NCBI GenBank assembly: GCA_028277345.1
Contig: JANQGM010000025.1
Span: 1-64,000, forward strand
Reading direction: 5' to 3'
Origin: Candidatus Bipolaricaulota bacterium
Lineage (GTDB): Bacteria; Bipolaricaulota; Bipolaricaulia; UBA7950; UBA9294
DNA: 64,000 nt
Shown here: one piece after another, positions 8,870-16,518 of the stretch
Layout: every line of letters starts with the position of its first letter
Numbering within the stretch: position 1 is the first letter of the stretch
Position numbers and translations under genes: made by a program
The notes under the pieces: generated by a model
Told to the model about the DNA's origin: nothing
What the model saw: the letters and a program-made list of their open reading frames with translations, nothing else
Databases searched by the model: none

Positions 8870-9562
8870 ATGGAGATTCATCACGTGGGCCGGGTGTCCT
8901 CTACTCAGGACGTTGCCAGGCAACGGTGGGCCGAAGGGAGCATGCAGCTCGGGGATGCCATACTCGCAGAAGCACAGTCTTCAGGGCGAGGACGCTTCGG
9001 ACGGACGTGGCTTTCTCCGGCAGGCGGGCTCTACGCGACGTACATCATGCCGGTCGACCCCCTTCTCTCGCTACGAGCCGGGGTTGCGGTGGCCCGTGCG
9101 CTTCGTGACCTCGGTGTCCCCGCAGCGCTGAAGTGGCCGAACGACGTTCTCATACGGAACAAAAAGGTCGCCGGGATCCTCATCGAGGCGATGGATGCGG
9201 CAGCCTTCGTCGGGATCGGATTGAATCTGACGGAATCGCCGCTGGAAACGGCGACGCATCTTGCCGCTGAAGGCGCGGCGACGGACCGGCAGCCGCTCAC
9301 TGAACGAGTTGGGAAAAACCTCTTCCAGAATGCAGCGCCGTCCGATGTGTTGGCGGCGTATCGAACGTTCTGTGCCACTCTAGGACAGAATGTTCGTATC
9401 CTACGAACGGGAAATCCTCCGTGGGAAGGAACGGCTGAGGCGATCGACGGCCACGGGCGGTTGCTGGTTCGTACGGCTGAGGGACTTGTAACGCTGGCTT
9501 CAGGAGAATGTCACCATCTTCGCCCCGGCCGAAGCATTGATCCCTCGGGCGTGAGCGGATAA
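8870..9562 (+). CDS. birA: Biotin--[acetyl-CoA-carboxylase] ligase (catalytic domain only)
   Basis: Attaches biotin to biotin carboxyl carrier proteins (230 residues). It carries the SSTQD start, the biotin/ATP loop SSGRGRFGRTWLSP, and the KWPNDVL and KVAGIL motifs, followed by a short C-terminal SH3-like domain. It lacks the N-terminal helix-turn-helix of E. coli BirA, so it should be a monofunctional ligase and not a repressor. SD AAGGGA lies before ATG. Confidence 0.93.
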   Translation: MEIHHVGRVSSTQDVARQRWAEGSMQLGDAILAEAQSSGRGRFGRTWLSPAGGLYATYIMPVDPLLSLRAGVAVARALRDLGVPAALKWPNDVLIRNKKVAGILIEAMDAAAFVGIGLNLTESPLETATHLAAEGAATDRQPLTERVGKNLFQNAAPSDVLAAYRTFCATLGQNVRILRTGNPPWEGTAEAIDGHGRLLVRTAEGLVTLASGECHHLRPGRSIDPSGVSG

Positions 9563-9603
9563 GTTGGACTGTGTTGAAGGAAGAGACCGAGGGAGATGAT
9601 GAC

Positions 9604-10089
9604 ATGAGTTCGATGATCGAACAGGCGATCCAACTTGAGGTGCGCGCTGAAGCCAACTACAGACAGGGCGCCGAGCGGACGAATGATGCCAGCGCGGCCA
9701 AGATTCTGCAGCTGCTGGCCGACGAGGAGAAGGAGCATGCACGGATTCTGAGCACGCTCTCGGATCCCGGAGTCGAACCCCCCGCCACCCTGCTGGATGC
9801 GGCGAAACAATGGATTCGTGGCGCCGTTGAGGGTGGACTTCCCTCCCTATCTCCGGATACTGGACTTCTGGGCGTGTTGCGGCGCGCCCTGGACATCGAA
9901 CGCGCGACCGAGACGTTTTATCGAGAACAAGGCTCACGTTCCTCGGATGCAGCCACACAGCAGCTCTTCGAGAAACTCGCGGGGCTTGAACACACGCACT
10001 ATGCGTTCATCAGCTCACTGATCGAGTATTACGATCGTCCGTCCGAGTGGATCGAGAACGCGGAATTCGGCCTCCGAGACGAGTACTGA
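9604..10089 (+). CDS. Ferritin-like (rubrerythrin-type) diiron-domain protein
   Basis: 161-residue four-helix-bundle protein with two ExxH-type half-sites: E..Y in EVRAEANYR, then EEKEHARIL, and in the second half ERATETFYREQ and LEHTHYAF. It is rubrerythrin-like but has no C-terminal rubredoxin Cys motif, so it resembles erythrin or sulerythrin-type proteins that may scavenge peroxide or oxidise iron. GGGAG before ATG 9604 decides the start over an in-frame GTG at 9571. It lies 41 bases after birA. Confidence 0.75.
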   Translation: MSSMIEQAIQLEVRAEANYRQGAERTNDASAAKILQLLADEEKEHARILSTLSDPGVEPPATLLDAAKQWIRGAVEGGLPSLSPDTGLLGVLRRALDIERATETFYREQGSRSSDAATQQLFEKLAGLEHTHYAFISSLIEYYDRPSEWIENAEFGLRDEY

Positions 10090-10121
10090 AACACCCCGAC
10101 ATGCCCAACCTAAGCGATCGA

Positions 10122-10152
10122 GCTTGCGTCTCGTTTAGATCGAAACGCAAGC
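10122..10152. terminator. Hairpin between convergent genes
   Basis: GCTTGCGT at 10122-10129 pairs perfectly with ACGCAAGC at 10145-10152. It lies between the end of the ferritin-like gene and the end of the convergent small membrane protein gene. No T-run follows on either strand, so termination is inferred only from position. Confidence 0.45.
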
Positions 10153-10160
10153 CCGATTGG

Positions 10161-10394
10161 CTAAACGTAGGCGGAAATTCCCATCAGGAGATGGAGGGTT
10201 CCCAACACAAGGGCCAGGAACCCCAAGTATCGATGGGTCTTCATCGGCAGGCGACGAAGGGCCACAATTCGCCGCCGTCCCAGGGCCAGGCTCGCGGCTA
10301 CGAGTAGGACACCATAGGTCGCAAATCCAACCAAGGCGATCATCGGAAACGGACCCCAATACACGCCGTACGCCAGATCTCGAAACAAATCCAT
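10161..10394 (-). CDS. Small two-helix membrane protein with paired histidines
   Basis: 77-residue protein with two predicted transmembrane helices, one near residues 12-37 and one near 54-75. The second starts at THRYLGFLALVLGTLH, placing two histidines 14 residues apart on one helix, the spacing used for bis-heme ligation in cytochrome b-type helices. The start has AGGAGG five bases upstream. It lies eight bases after the DOMON gene and is very probably co-transcribed. No family name is certain; a heme-binding partner of the DOMON protein is my inference. Confidence 0.6.
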   Translation of the reverse strand: MDLFRDLAYGVYWGPFPMIALVGFATYGVLLVAASLALGRRRIVALRRLPMKTHRYLGFLALVLGTLHLLMGISAYV

Positions 10395-10402
10395 CGTGCC
10401 TC

Positions 10403-11275
10403 CTAGTCCAGGACGATCGATGCCGTTGAACGTTCGGAATGACGCGATCTCAAGGAATCGTTCGAGCGGTGATAGGCGAGAATGATCGTCACCTCGGATC
10501 CAGGAGTCAGCGCTTTGTCATCCTCATCTCCGGAATCAAGAGGAATGACAAACTCCAGAACCGAACGCCCCTCACCTTCGGAACCGGCGGCTTGGATGAT
10601 ATTGTCGACATCATCCAATGCGTGTGCGGTTGGCGAGGTTCCGATGTGATCCTCGATCGTTAGCTCGCCATCGGAGATCCCGGCAATGATGATGTTGGCG
10701 CCAAGCATCATCCGTTCAGGCTCAAATCCGATCGACAACCATCCCGTTCCCGGTGAGACAAGGCCGATGTAGAGGAGGGTGTCGTCATTGAACCAATACA
10801 CGGTCATTCCCGTTTCATCATCCAGCAACTCGTGCGCGTACTCGCCTTCTTCAATGACCCCGTCACTGGAGGGCGGCCATCCGATATCCGTAAACATCGT
10901 GCTGTGAACGAACGTGAGCATGCCGTCCGCCTGAACATTGGGAAGATCGATTCGCCACGCGTGATCGACGGGTGGGGCGTCGTACAGCCCGTTTCCATTG
11001 TGATCGGAGAAGAAGTCGATGTGATAGGAGACGCCTTCAAGAAGCCCTGAAACCGCCAATTCGAACGATCCGGAGAGGATCTCGGGGACCGCCAACCGGG
11101 AGATTTCGGCGCCGCGATCGACATCGATCACGCGCAAGAAGAAGGCTTGACCGACATGGGGACCCATCTCTCTAAACTTCAACTCAAGCGATACATCGGC
11201 GACGGCGGAAAGCGACAACAAGCCCACAGCCAATAGTCCCAACCAGAGTCCCTGCTTTCTCAATCTGTGGCTCAT
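10403..11275 (-). CDS. Secreted DOMON-domain protein
   Basis: 290 residues with a type I signal peptide (MSHRLRKQGLWLGLLAVGLL...). A beta-rich central region contains FFSDHNGNGLYDAPPVDHAW, a calcium- or carbohydrate-module-like segment. The C-terminal half is DOMON-like (TVYWFNDDTLLYIGLVSPG, WLSIGFEPERMMLGANIIIA). DOMON domains bind heme b or sugars outside the membrane. The start at 11275 has GGAGGTGGCCA upstream. Next gene in the operon is a small bis-His membrane protein, which favours an electron-transfer role. The predicted location is the periplasm or cell surface. Confidence 0.7.
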   Translation of the reverse strand: MSHRLRKQGLWLGLLAVGLLSLSAVADVSLELKFREMGPHVGQAFFLRVIDVDRGAEISRLAVPEILSGSFELAVSGLLEGVSYHIDFFSDHNGNGLYDAPPVDHAWRIDLPNVQADGMLTFVHSTMFTDIGWPPSSDGVIEEGEYAHELLDDETGMTVYWFNDDTLLYIGLVSPGTGWLSIGFEPERMMLGANIIIAGISDGELTIEDHIGTSPTAHALDDVDNIIQAAGSEGEGRSVLEFVIPLDSGDEDDKALTPGSEVTIILAYHRSNDSLRSRHSERSTASIVLD

Positions 11276-11399
11276 TGGCCACCTCCTTATGATGATCCAG
11301 ATTCGATTCCACGTGCCTTTCAGCATAGGATGAGGGCGTGAAGGGGTCAAAGATGTCCTGTGTGCTTCCCATGGAGGCGAGGACAAAAAAGGAGCGAGC

Positions 11400-12191
11400 G
11401 TGAATCTTGGCATTCGCGGAAAGACGGCCGTGGTGGGCGGCGCAAGCCGTGGACTGGGGCGCGCCGTTTGCGATTCCCTGGCAGCCGAGGGTGTGAATCT
11501 TGTGATGGTCGCGCGCAGTTCGGAGCCACTGGAGGCGGCGGCCCGGCAGATCGAATCGACGCATGCGGTCGAGGTGCTTCCCATTGCCGCCGATTTGAGC
11601 CGCGGCGAGGCGATTGGGCGTCTTTTTGAGATGGCGAGCCGTCGGTTTGAGACCGTTGACATCCTGGTTCACAACACCGGAGGACCTCCGCCTGGCGGCT
11701 TTCTCGATCATGACGATGGCGCATGGACGCGGGCCTATGAGCTGTTGCTTCTTTCGGTGGTTCGGATGGTTCGGGGCGTGCTCCCAGGAATGGTGGAGCG
11801 CGGCTGGGGACGCATCCTGATCAACACCTCGTTTACGGTGAAAGAGCCGGCGCCGGGGCTCATCCTGTCCAATGTCTTTCGAACCGGCGTGATGGCCTTG
11901 TCCAAAACGTTGTCACGGGAAGTCGCTGGAAAGGGAATCACTGTGAACACGGTCTGTCCAGGCGCTTTCGCCACCAAGAGATTGGATTCTATCTTCACCG
12001 CTCAGGCACAGGAGCGGGGCACGAAAGTTGAAACCATTCGGCAAGAGTGGATCGATCGGATCCCTGTAGGACGGATTCTCGAACCCCATGAGTTGGGGGA
12101 CCTTGTTGCCTTCTTGTCCTCGGAGCTCGCGAGTGGAATGACTGGCGGCTGTTTCCCCATCGAAGGAGGGATGTTGCACGGGGTGTTCTAA
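11400..12191 (+). CDS. SDR family oxidoreductase with non-canonical active site
   Basis: 263-residue Rossmann-fold protein. The cofactor motif GASRGLG is at residues 14-20, HNTGGPPPGG is the NNAG-like block, and PIEGG is near the C-terminus. It starts at GTG with GGAG upstream. Where classical SDRs have YxxxK it shows SNVFR, so the catalytic Tyr and Lys appear replaced by Ser and Arg; the upstream Ser (NTSFT) is present. A subfamily of FabG-like SDRs shares this feature. Substrate unknown. Confidence 0.82.
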   Translation: MNLGIRGKTAVVGGASRGLGRAVCDSLAAEGVNLVMVARSSEPLEAAARQIESTHAVEVLPIAADLSRGEAIGRLFEMASRRFETVDILVHNTGGPPPGGFLDHDDGAWTRAYELLLLSVVRMVRGVLPGMVERGWGRILINTSFTVKEPAPGLILSNVFRTGVMALSKTLSREVAGKGITVNTVCPGAFATKRLDSIFTAQAQERGTKVETIRQEWIDRIPVGRILEPHELGDLVAFLSSELASGMTGGCFPIEGGMLHGVF

Positions 12192-12267
12192 TCCGATGGA
12201 AAATGACGGCAACGTTTCCCGTTTAGCCTGCTCGGGGCTCCTTCACCGGCTTCAAGACGGACGGGGC

Positions 12268-12852
12268 TCAAGAAGGTGGGTTGGATTCGGCGAGAGGGAA
12301 ACGGTTCCAGCCCACGACGGACTCGAGAGGATCACGTTGGCGCGCGGAGCGCTCATCCTGACGATGCTTCTCGGAGAGAAGGGTGTGGTCGTCTGACGGG
12401 AAGCCGAGCACGACGAGCGCGAGCACGGCGTACGCCTCGGGTACGCGCAGAAGAGGCTTGATGGGGGCTTGGCGGTACCCGGCGATCGGATGGGCGATGA
12501 GTCCCAACTCGGTCGCTTGCAGCATGAGATTCATGGCCGCCATTCCGCAGCCGAAGGCATGGTACTCGCGGCCATCGGGAATTTGACAGTCGAGATCGGA
12601 TTTCGAGGTAATGGCGATGATGCATGGACTTGGCTCCGCCCAATAGTTGCCGGCGCTCAGGTGTTCCTTGAGTTGGGACAACTCAGGCTCAGCGTTCACA
12701 ACAATGAACCGCCAAGGCTGATTGTTCGCACACGAGGGGGCCAGGTGAGCGGCATGAAGCAGGGTTGTCAGGTCAGATCGGGGGATTGGCTGATCCGAAA
12801 GGGCTCGATGGGCGCGACGTCGGTCGATGGGCGCAAGAACCTCATGAGACAT
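12268..12852 (-). CDS. Nitroreductase family protein
   Basis: 194-residue FMN-dependent oxidoreductase fold. RRRAHRALSD is the N-terminal phosphate-binding motif and HLAPSCANNQPWRFIVV is the family hallmark. The C-terminal half has YRQAPIKPLLRVPEAYAVLALVVLG. Such enzymes reduce nitro groups, quinones or flavins with NAD(P)H; substrate unknown. AGGAGTAAC precedes ATG. It lies just beyond the terminator of the oxygen-defence operon on the same strand. Confidence 0.88.
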   Translation of the reverse strand: MSHEVLAPIDRRRAHRALSDQPIPRSDLTTLLHAAHLAPSCANNQPWRFIVVNAEPELSQLKEHLSAGNYWAEPSPCIIAITSKSDLDCQIPDGREYHAFGCGMAAMNLMLQATELGLIAHPIAGYRQAPIKPLLRVPEAYAVLALVVLGFPSDDHTLLSEKHRQDERSARQRDPLESVVGWNRFPLAESNPPS

Positions 12853-12867
12853 GTTACTCCTTCAAAT

Positions 12868-12900
12868 GCGCGCCGGCTTGTGAAACGGTTGCCGGCGCGC
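12868..12900 (-). terminator. Terminator of the oxygen-defence operon
   Basis: A perfect ten-pair GC-rich stem, GCGCGCCGGC (12868-12877) with GCCGGCGCGC (12891-12900), and a 13-base loop. On the minus strand it follows the desulforedoxin gene by about 20 bases and is followed by ATTTG. The short T-stretch makes it a modest intrinsic terminator. Confidence 0.65.
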
Positions 12901-12919
12901 GGTTAGACCTAGGACGCGA

Positions 12920-13039
12920 TTAGACGTCCACGATGTGCATGGGAACATCGCAGCACACGAGCGTGCCGGCTCCCGAGATCGTGACGGAAACTTCTTGGCC
13001 GCATAGATCGCAAACGTACGTCTTGCCGACCTCAGCCAT
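12920..13039 (-). CDS. Desulforedoxin (stand-alone FeS4 protein)
   Basis: 39-residue iron protein. CDLCG and GTLVCCDVPM give the CxxC...CC ligand pattern of desulforedoxin and of the N-terminal domain of desulfoferrodoxin, a single rubredoxin-type Fe(Cys)4 centre. GGAGGAATG precedes; of two adjacent ATGs the second is better spaced, so 13039 is chosen. It lies 76 bases after the superoxide reductase gene. The two together equal a desulfoferrodoxin split into two polypeptides. Likely an electron carrier in the cytoplasm. Confidence 0.88.
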   Translation of the reverse strand: MAEVGKTYVCDLCGQEVSVTISGAGTLVCCDVPMHIVDV

Positions 13040-13115
13040 CATTCCTCCTTTGCATCCCATGTTCTGACCTACTCCCTCTTTTGAGGAAGTAGGCTGATTC
13101 GAATCTACTCCTGAG

Positions 13116-13457
13116 CTAGAGCGAGAGAGAAGATTCCCAGAGGCCGTGGATATTGCAATATTCGACGGCGATGAGTTCGGACAATCCGTCTGTGTTGACA
13201 TGCGCGATCACGGTTGGAACGCCGAACGTCGGCCCGAGGTCGAAGGTTGCGATATGGACGGCAACGCCGTTTTTCACGCCGAACAGAGCAACCCACTTGA
13301 TATGGTGCTCAAGCGTGTTGGGATGCGCAACGTCCTTTCCCACGGTGATCTTGACGGCGTTCTTGCAGCATTCGTTGCACTCGATGAGTTCGATCACCGG
13401 GACGTGCTTTTCCTTACCTTCTTGAGATGCGCCTTTGATGAGTTCTCCAAGCGTCAT
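13116..13457 (-). CDS. Superoxide reductase (neelaredoxin type)
   Basis: 113-residue enzyme reducing superoxide to hydrogen peroxide without making oxygen. It shows the catalytic loop EKHVPVIE (Glu and Lys near the site) and the histidine ligands in HPNTLEHHIKWV. The Cys-His pair of the Fe(His)4Cys centre is in YCNIHGLWES. There is no N-terminal desulforedoxin domain, so it is the one-iron class. AGGAGGACAC precedes ATG 13457. Its peroxide product would be handled by the peroxiredoxin and rubrerythrin encoded upstream. Confidence 0.93.
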   Translation of the reverse strand: MTLGELIKGASQEGKEKHVPVIELIECNECCKNAVKITVGKDVAHPNTLEHHIKWVALFGVKNGVAVHIATFDLGPTFGVPTVIAHVNTDGLSELIAVEYCNIHGLWESSLSL

Positions 13458-13482
13458 GTGTCCTCCTGTGTTCCTTGTGGGG

Positions 13483-13956
13483 CTATACATTTACATTCAG
13501 GTCGCCCAGCGTCTGAATAACCTCTTCAAAATCCGGATCTTCTCCGATGGGATACACCTTGATCCACCGGACGATGCCATCAGGATCGATAATGATGTTG
13601 GCGCGTTCGGAGATGCCGTCCTCTTCACGGAAGATTCCGAATGCGCGCGCCACCGCTCCGTGGGGCCAGAAGTCGGCCAGAAGCGGCGTCCGCTCGACGT
13701 TCATGGATTTGGCCCATGCCGTTTTGCAGGGGACCGAATCCACGCTTAGTCCGAAGGCGGACGTGTTGAGTTCGGCAAACCGTTCGGTGTTCATCTCCAA
13801 CGCTTCCATCTGCCGTACACACACGCCCGTCCACGCCAGCGGATGGAAAGACAACAACACGTTCTTTCCGCGCAAGCCAGCGAGCGAGTGCTCCTTACCG
13901 TTCTGGTCTTTCAGGACAAAGTCAGGCGCGGATGCGCCGACGACGATTCGTTCCAC
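13483..13956 (-). CDS. Peroxiredoxin
   Basis: 157-residue thiol peroxidase of the AhpC/Bcp superfamily. GASAPDFVLKDQNGKEHSL is the N-terminal strand block, and HPLAWTGVCVRQM carries the peroxidatic Cys in the PxxxTxxC motif. A second Cys in SVPCKTAW may act as resolving residue. The electron donor is unknown; rubredoxin or thioredoxin are candidates. It lies between korB (12 bases) and superoxide reductase (25 bases) in the same operon. Confidence 0.92.
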   Translation of the reverse strand: MERIVVGASAPDFVLKDQNGKEHSLAGLRGKNVLLSFHPLAWTGVCVRQMEALEMNTERFAELNTSAFGLSVDSVPCKTAWAKSMNVERTPLLADFWPHGAVARAFGIFREEDGISERANIIIDPDGIVRWIKVYPIGEDPDFEEVIQTLGDLNVNV

Positions 13957-13968
13957 ATTGCTCCTTTC

Positions 13969-14844
13969 TTAGGATGCCGGGGAAATGCGCATCCGTTCCA
14001 CGCGGGATTCGATCACGGTCCGTTCAATCGTGGTAAGTTTGAATAGGGCCTTCTCTTGTCTCTCAATTAGATGGTCTTCGCCGAAGACGGGGCGAGATTC
14101 CCGCTCGTACAACACGCCGATGGGAAATCGATCCGGCGCCTCCAAGGCAAGGTCGATGGCGCGAGAACGATCGGACACATCGTGATCGTCCGGAATGGGC
14201 ACGGCGCGCTCCCGATACCAGTCCACGGGGTGATTCCCCCACGTGATGCACGGCTGAAGGATGTCCACGAATGCCAGGCCGCGATGGGCGATGGCGCGTT
14301 GAAGAATGGCCGTCAGCCCGGGGATATCGCCGGCGAATCCGCGGGCGACGAATGGACACTCATGCACGATGGCTGTCGCCAACATCTGAGCCGGATCCGT
14401 CTTAACGCCATCAAACTGCATCCGCGTCTTCTCGCCTCGGCGTGTTGTGGGAGAGCCCTGTCCTTTGGTCAGGGCATAGATCTGATTGTCGTGAACCAGG
14501 ACGGTGATGTCCGGGTTTCGACGAAACGCGTGCAACAGATGGTTCCCTCCCTCTCCATAAATGCAGCCGTCGCCGGACGTGACGATGGTCTTGAGTTCGG
14601 GATTCGCCAATTGGATGCCGATTGCAGCGGGGATTCCACGGCCGTGCAGTCCGTTGAAGACATGGGCGGCAACGTAATGGGGCGTCTTGGCCGCCTGCCC
14701 GATGCCGGAGACGAGGCACACGCGGTGAGGCGGCAGATCGAGCGCGCCAAGGGCGCGCTTTAGCGCCGTTTGAATGCCAAAGTTTGGGCATCCGGGACAC
14801 CACTGATTCTCAGCCTGCGTTCGGTACGTCTCTGTCGGGATCAT
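13969..14844 (-). CDS. korB: 2-oxoacid:ferredoxin oxidoreductase, beta subunit
   Basis: 291-residue TPP-binding subunit. CPGCPNFGIQ near residue 16 is the first iron-sulfur or Cys motif. The TPP/Mg block is GDGCIYGEGGNHLL, followed by TVLVHDNQIYALTKGQ. It pairs with the gamma-alpha fusion subunit encoded immediately upstream, overlapping it by four bases (ATGA), and catalyses ferredoxin-linked decarboxylation or synthesis of 2-oxoacids such as 2-oxoglutarate. Exact substrate is not decidable from sequence alone. Confidence 0.92.
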   Translation of the reverse strand: MIPTETYRTQAENQWCPGCPNFGIQTALKRALGALDLPPHRVCLVSGIGQAAKTPHYVAAHVFNGLHGRGIPAAIGIQLANPELKTIVTSGDGCIYGEGGNHLLHAFRRNPDITVLVHDNQIYALTKGQGSPTTRRGEKTRMQFDGVKTDPAQMLATAIVHECPFVARGFAGDIPGLTAILQRAIAHRGLAFVDILQPCITWGNHPVDWYRERAVPIPDDHDVSDRSRAIDLALEAPDRFPIGVLYERESRPVFGEDHLIERQEKALFKLTTIERTVIESRVERMRISPAS

Positions 14845-16517
14845 GAATCCACCTCCTCATGGGGCGTTCCGAGCGCGCGGATGATGGCATTGGCATCGAT
14901 GGGAATGCCGTCGTATCGTTCGATCTTCCCGGCCAGCTGCAGGTTCCATTCCGTTTCGATGAGGCGCGAGAATTGCCCGGTGGCATTGCCCTCAACGCTC
15001 CAATAGCTTGACGAATTGGGCAACGTGAGCGTAGGCAGTGGCCAAAGCTCGGCGACGTGAAGCGCTCCGACGCGTTCTCCCTGGTCACGCAATCGGTCCA
15101 CGGCTTCATGAACGGCCCCACGCGTTGAGCCCCAACTGAGCAGCACGGTCTCTGCGTCTTCGGTGCGATAGGGAGTAGGAAGCTTCATCTCTCGCTGGAG
15201 ACGCCGTAGCTTTTCCAGACGCTTCTCAACCATGGCCGGACGAGTCACAGCCAGGTCTTCCGTAATATGGCCGTCTTCGGTGTGTTCATCCGAATCGATG
15301 CGCACGAGATGGTCCGACTGCCCAAGCGCCAAGCGTGGAGAGACGCCGTCTTCGGTGAACGCGTACCTCTGGTAGGCCTCGATCGATGCTGGATCGGCGA
15401 GCCCGGACGCAATCGCAGCCTTTGGGATCATGAGATCTTGGAGAGAGAAATGACTGTCCGCAAGGAATTGATCTGTCAGCAGGATGACGGGCATTTGGAA
15501 TCGCTCGGCGAGATCAAAGGCTCGCCGCGTCAGATCGACGGCCTCTTGGGGGTCGGATGGCGCGAGCACGGCACGCGGGAATTCTCCATGACCGCCGTAA
15601 ATGGCGAAGTTCAGATCCTCTTGCGCCGTTCGCGTTGGGAGTCCGGTGGCCGGTCCGGGACGTTGGGCGATCACGATCACCAACGGAGTCTCTGTCATTC
15701 CTGCCAAGCTCACACCCTCGGTCATGAGGGCAAACCCGCCGCCCGACGTCGCCGTCATGGCGCGTGCTCCGGCGGCGGACGCACCCAGCGACACGTTGAT
15801 GGCGGCGATTTCGTCTTCCGCTTGAACGACGAATACACCCAGTTCGGGATCCTTGGCAAACGCTGTCATGATACCGGTTGCCGGAGACATCGGATAGGCG
15901 GCCATGAAGCGGCATCCCACGGCGGCGGCAGCCAATGGAATGACCTCATGAACGCCTGCCAGAAGGTGCGATTCATCGGAGGGCTCCAAGCTGTCGCTGA
16001 GTCCTGGATGATCGGCAACGGCGCGCATTCCGATCTCAAGTGCGGATAGATTACGATCGAGGGCCTCTGCAGAAAGCTTCGAGAACCGCGTACGAAGTAC
16101 GCCACTCAGAATGTCTGAGGGGATGCCAAGAACGGCGCCCAATGCGCCGGCGGCAATGGCGTTGGCATAGATCGGCAAGTCGAAGTGCTCTTTCGCCAGT
16201 GCTTGAAAGGGAATGGCGCTCCCTTCGCCATCTGGAGACAGTTCTCCCAGTCTGAGGCACGTTGCCTCCGCTGCATCGCTGTAGTGCTCGGCCACGTGCG
16301 CGTTGAGAGAAAGGATGACGTCCGCGGAGTGGCGAGGTGCATTCGGTCCATTGGCGCGGATTCGGTACGAGCTATTGCCTCCCCGGATGCGGGATTCGTA
16401 GTCCTTTGTTGTGAAGACACGAATCCCCATCTGCAGGAAGGCGTGAGACACGACATCGCCGATGGTTTGAATTCCTTCTCCAGCAGCGCCGACGATGTAG
16501 ATGCTCAGGTCGCTCAT
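14841..16517 (-). CDS. korA: 2-oxoacid:ferredoxin oxidoreductase, fused gamma-alpha subunit
   Basis: 558 residues. The N-terminal 190 residues form the gamma domain (GAAGEGIQTIG, KDYESRIRGGNSSYRIR). The rest is the alpha domain (AEDEIAAINVSLGASAAGARAMTATSGGGFALMTEG and VDLTRRAFDLAERFQMPVILLTDQ blocks, not quoted in full). No separate delta ferredoxin gene is present. ATG 16517 has AGGAG six bases upstream and is preferred over an in-frame ATG six codons earlier. It begins one base after the flavo-diiron gene ends, firmly inside the oxygen-defence operon. Confidence 0.92.
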   Translation of the reverse strand: MSDLSIYIVGAAGEGIQTIGDVVSHAFLQMGIRVFTTKDYESRIRGGNSSYRIRANGPNAPRHSADVILSLNAHVAEHYSDAAEATCLRLGELSPDGEGSAIPFQALAKEHFDLPIYANAIAAGALGAVLGIPSDILSGVLRTRFSKLSAEALDRNLSALEIGMRAVADHPGLSDSLEPSDESHLLAGVHEVIPLAAAAVGCRFMAAYPMSPATGIMTAFAKDPELGVFVVQAEDEIAAINVSLGASAAGARAMTATSGGGFALMTEGVSLAGMTETPLVIVIAQRPGPATGLPTRTAQEDLNFAIYGGHGEFPRAVLAPSDPQEAVDLTRRAFDLAERFQMPVILLTDQFLADSHFSLQDLMIPKAAIASGLADPASIEAYQRYAFTEDGVSPRLALGQSDHLVRIDSDEHTEDGHITEDLAVTRPAMVEKRLEKLRRLQREMKLPTPYRTEDAETVLLSWGSTRGAVHEAVDRLRDQGERVGALHVAELWPLPTLTLPNSSSYWSVEGNATGQFSRLIETEWNLQLAGKIERYDGIPIDANAIIRALGTPHEEVDS

Positions 16518-16518
16518 G

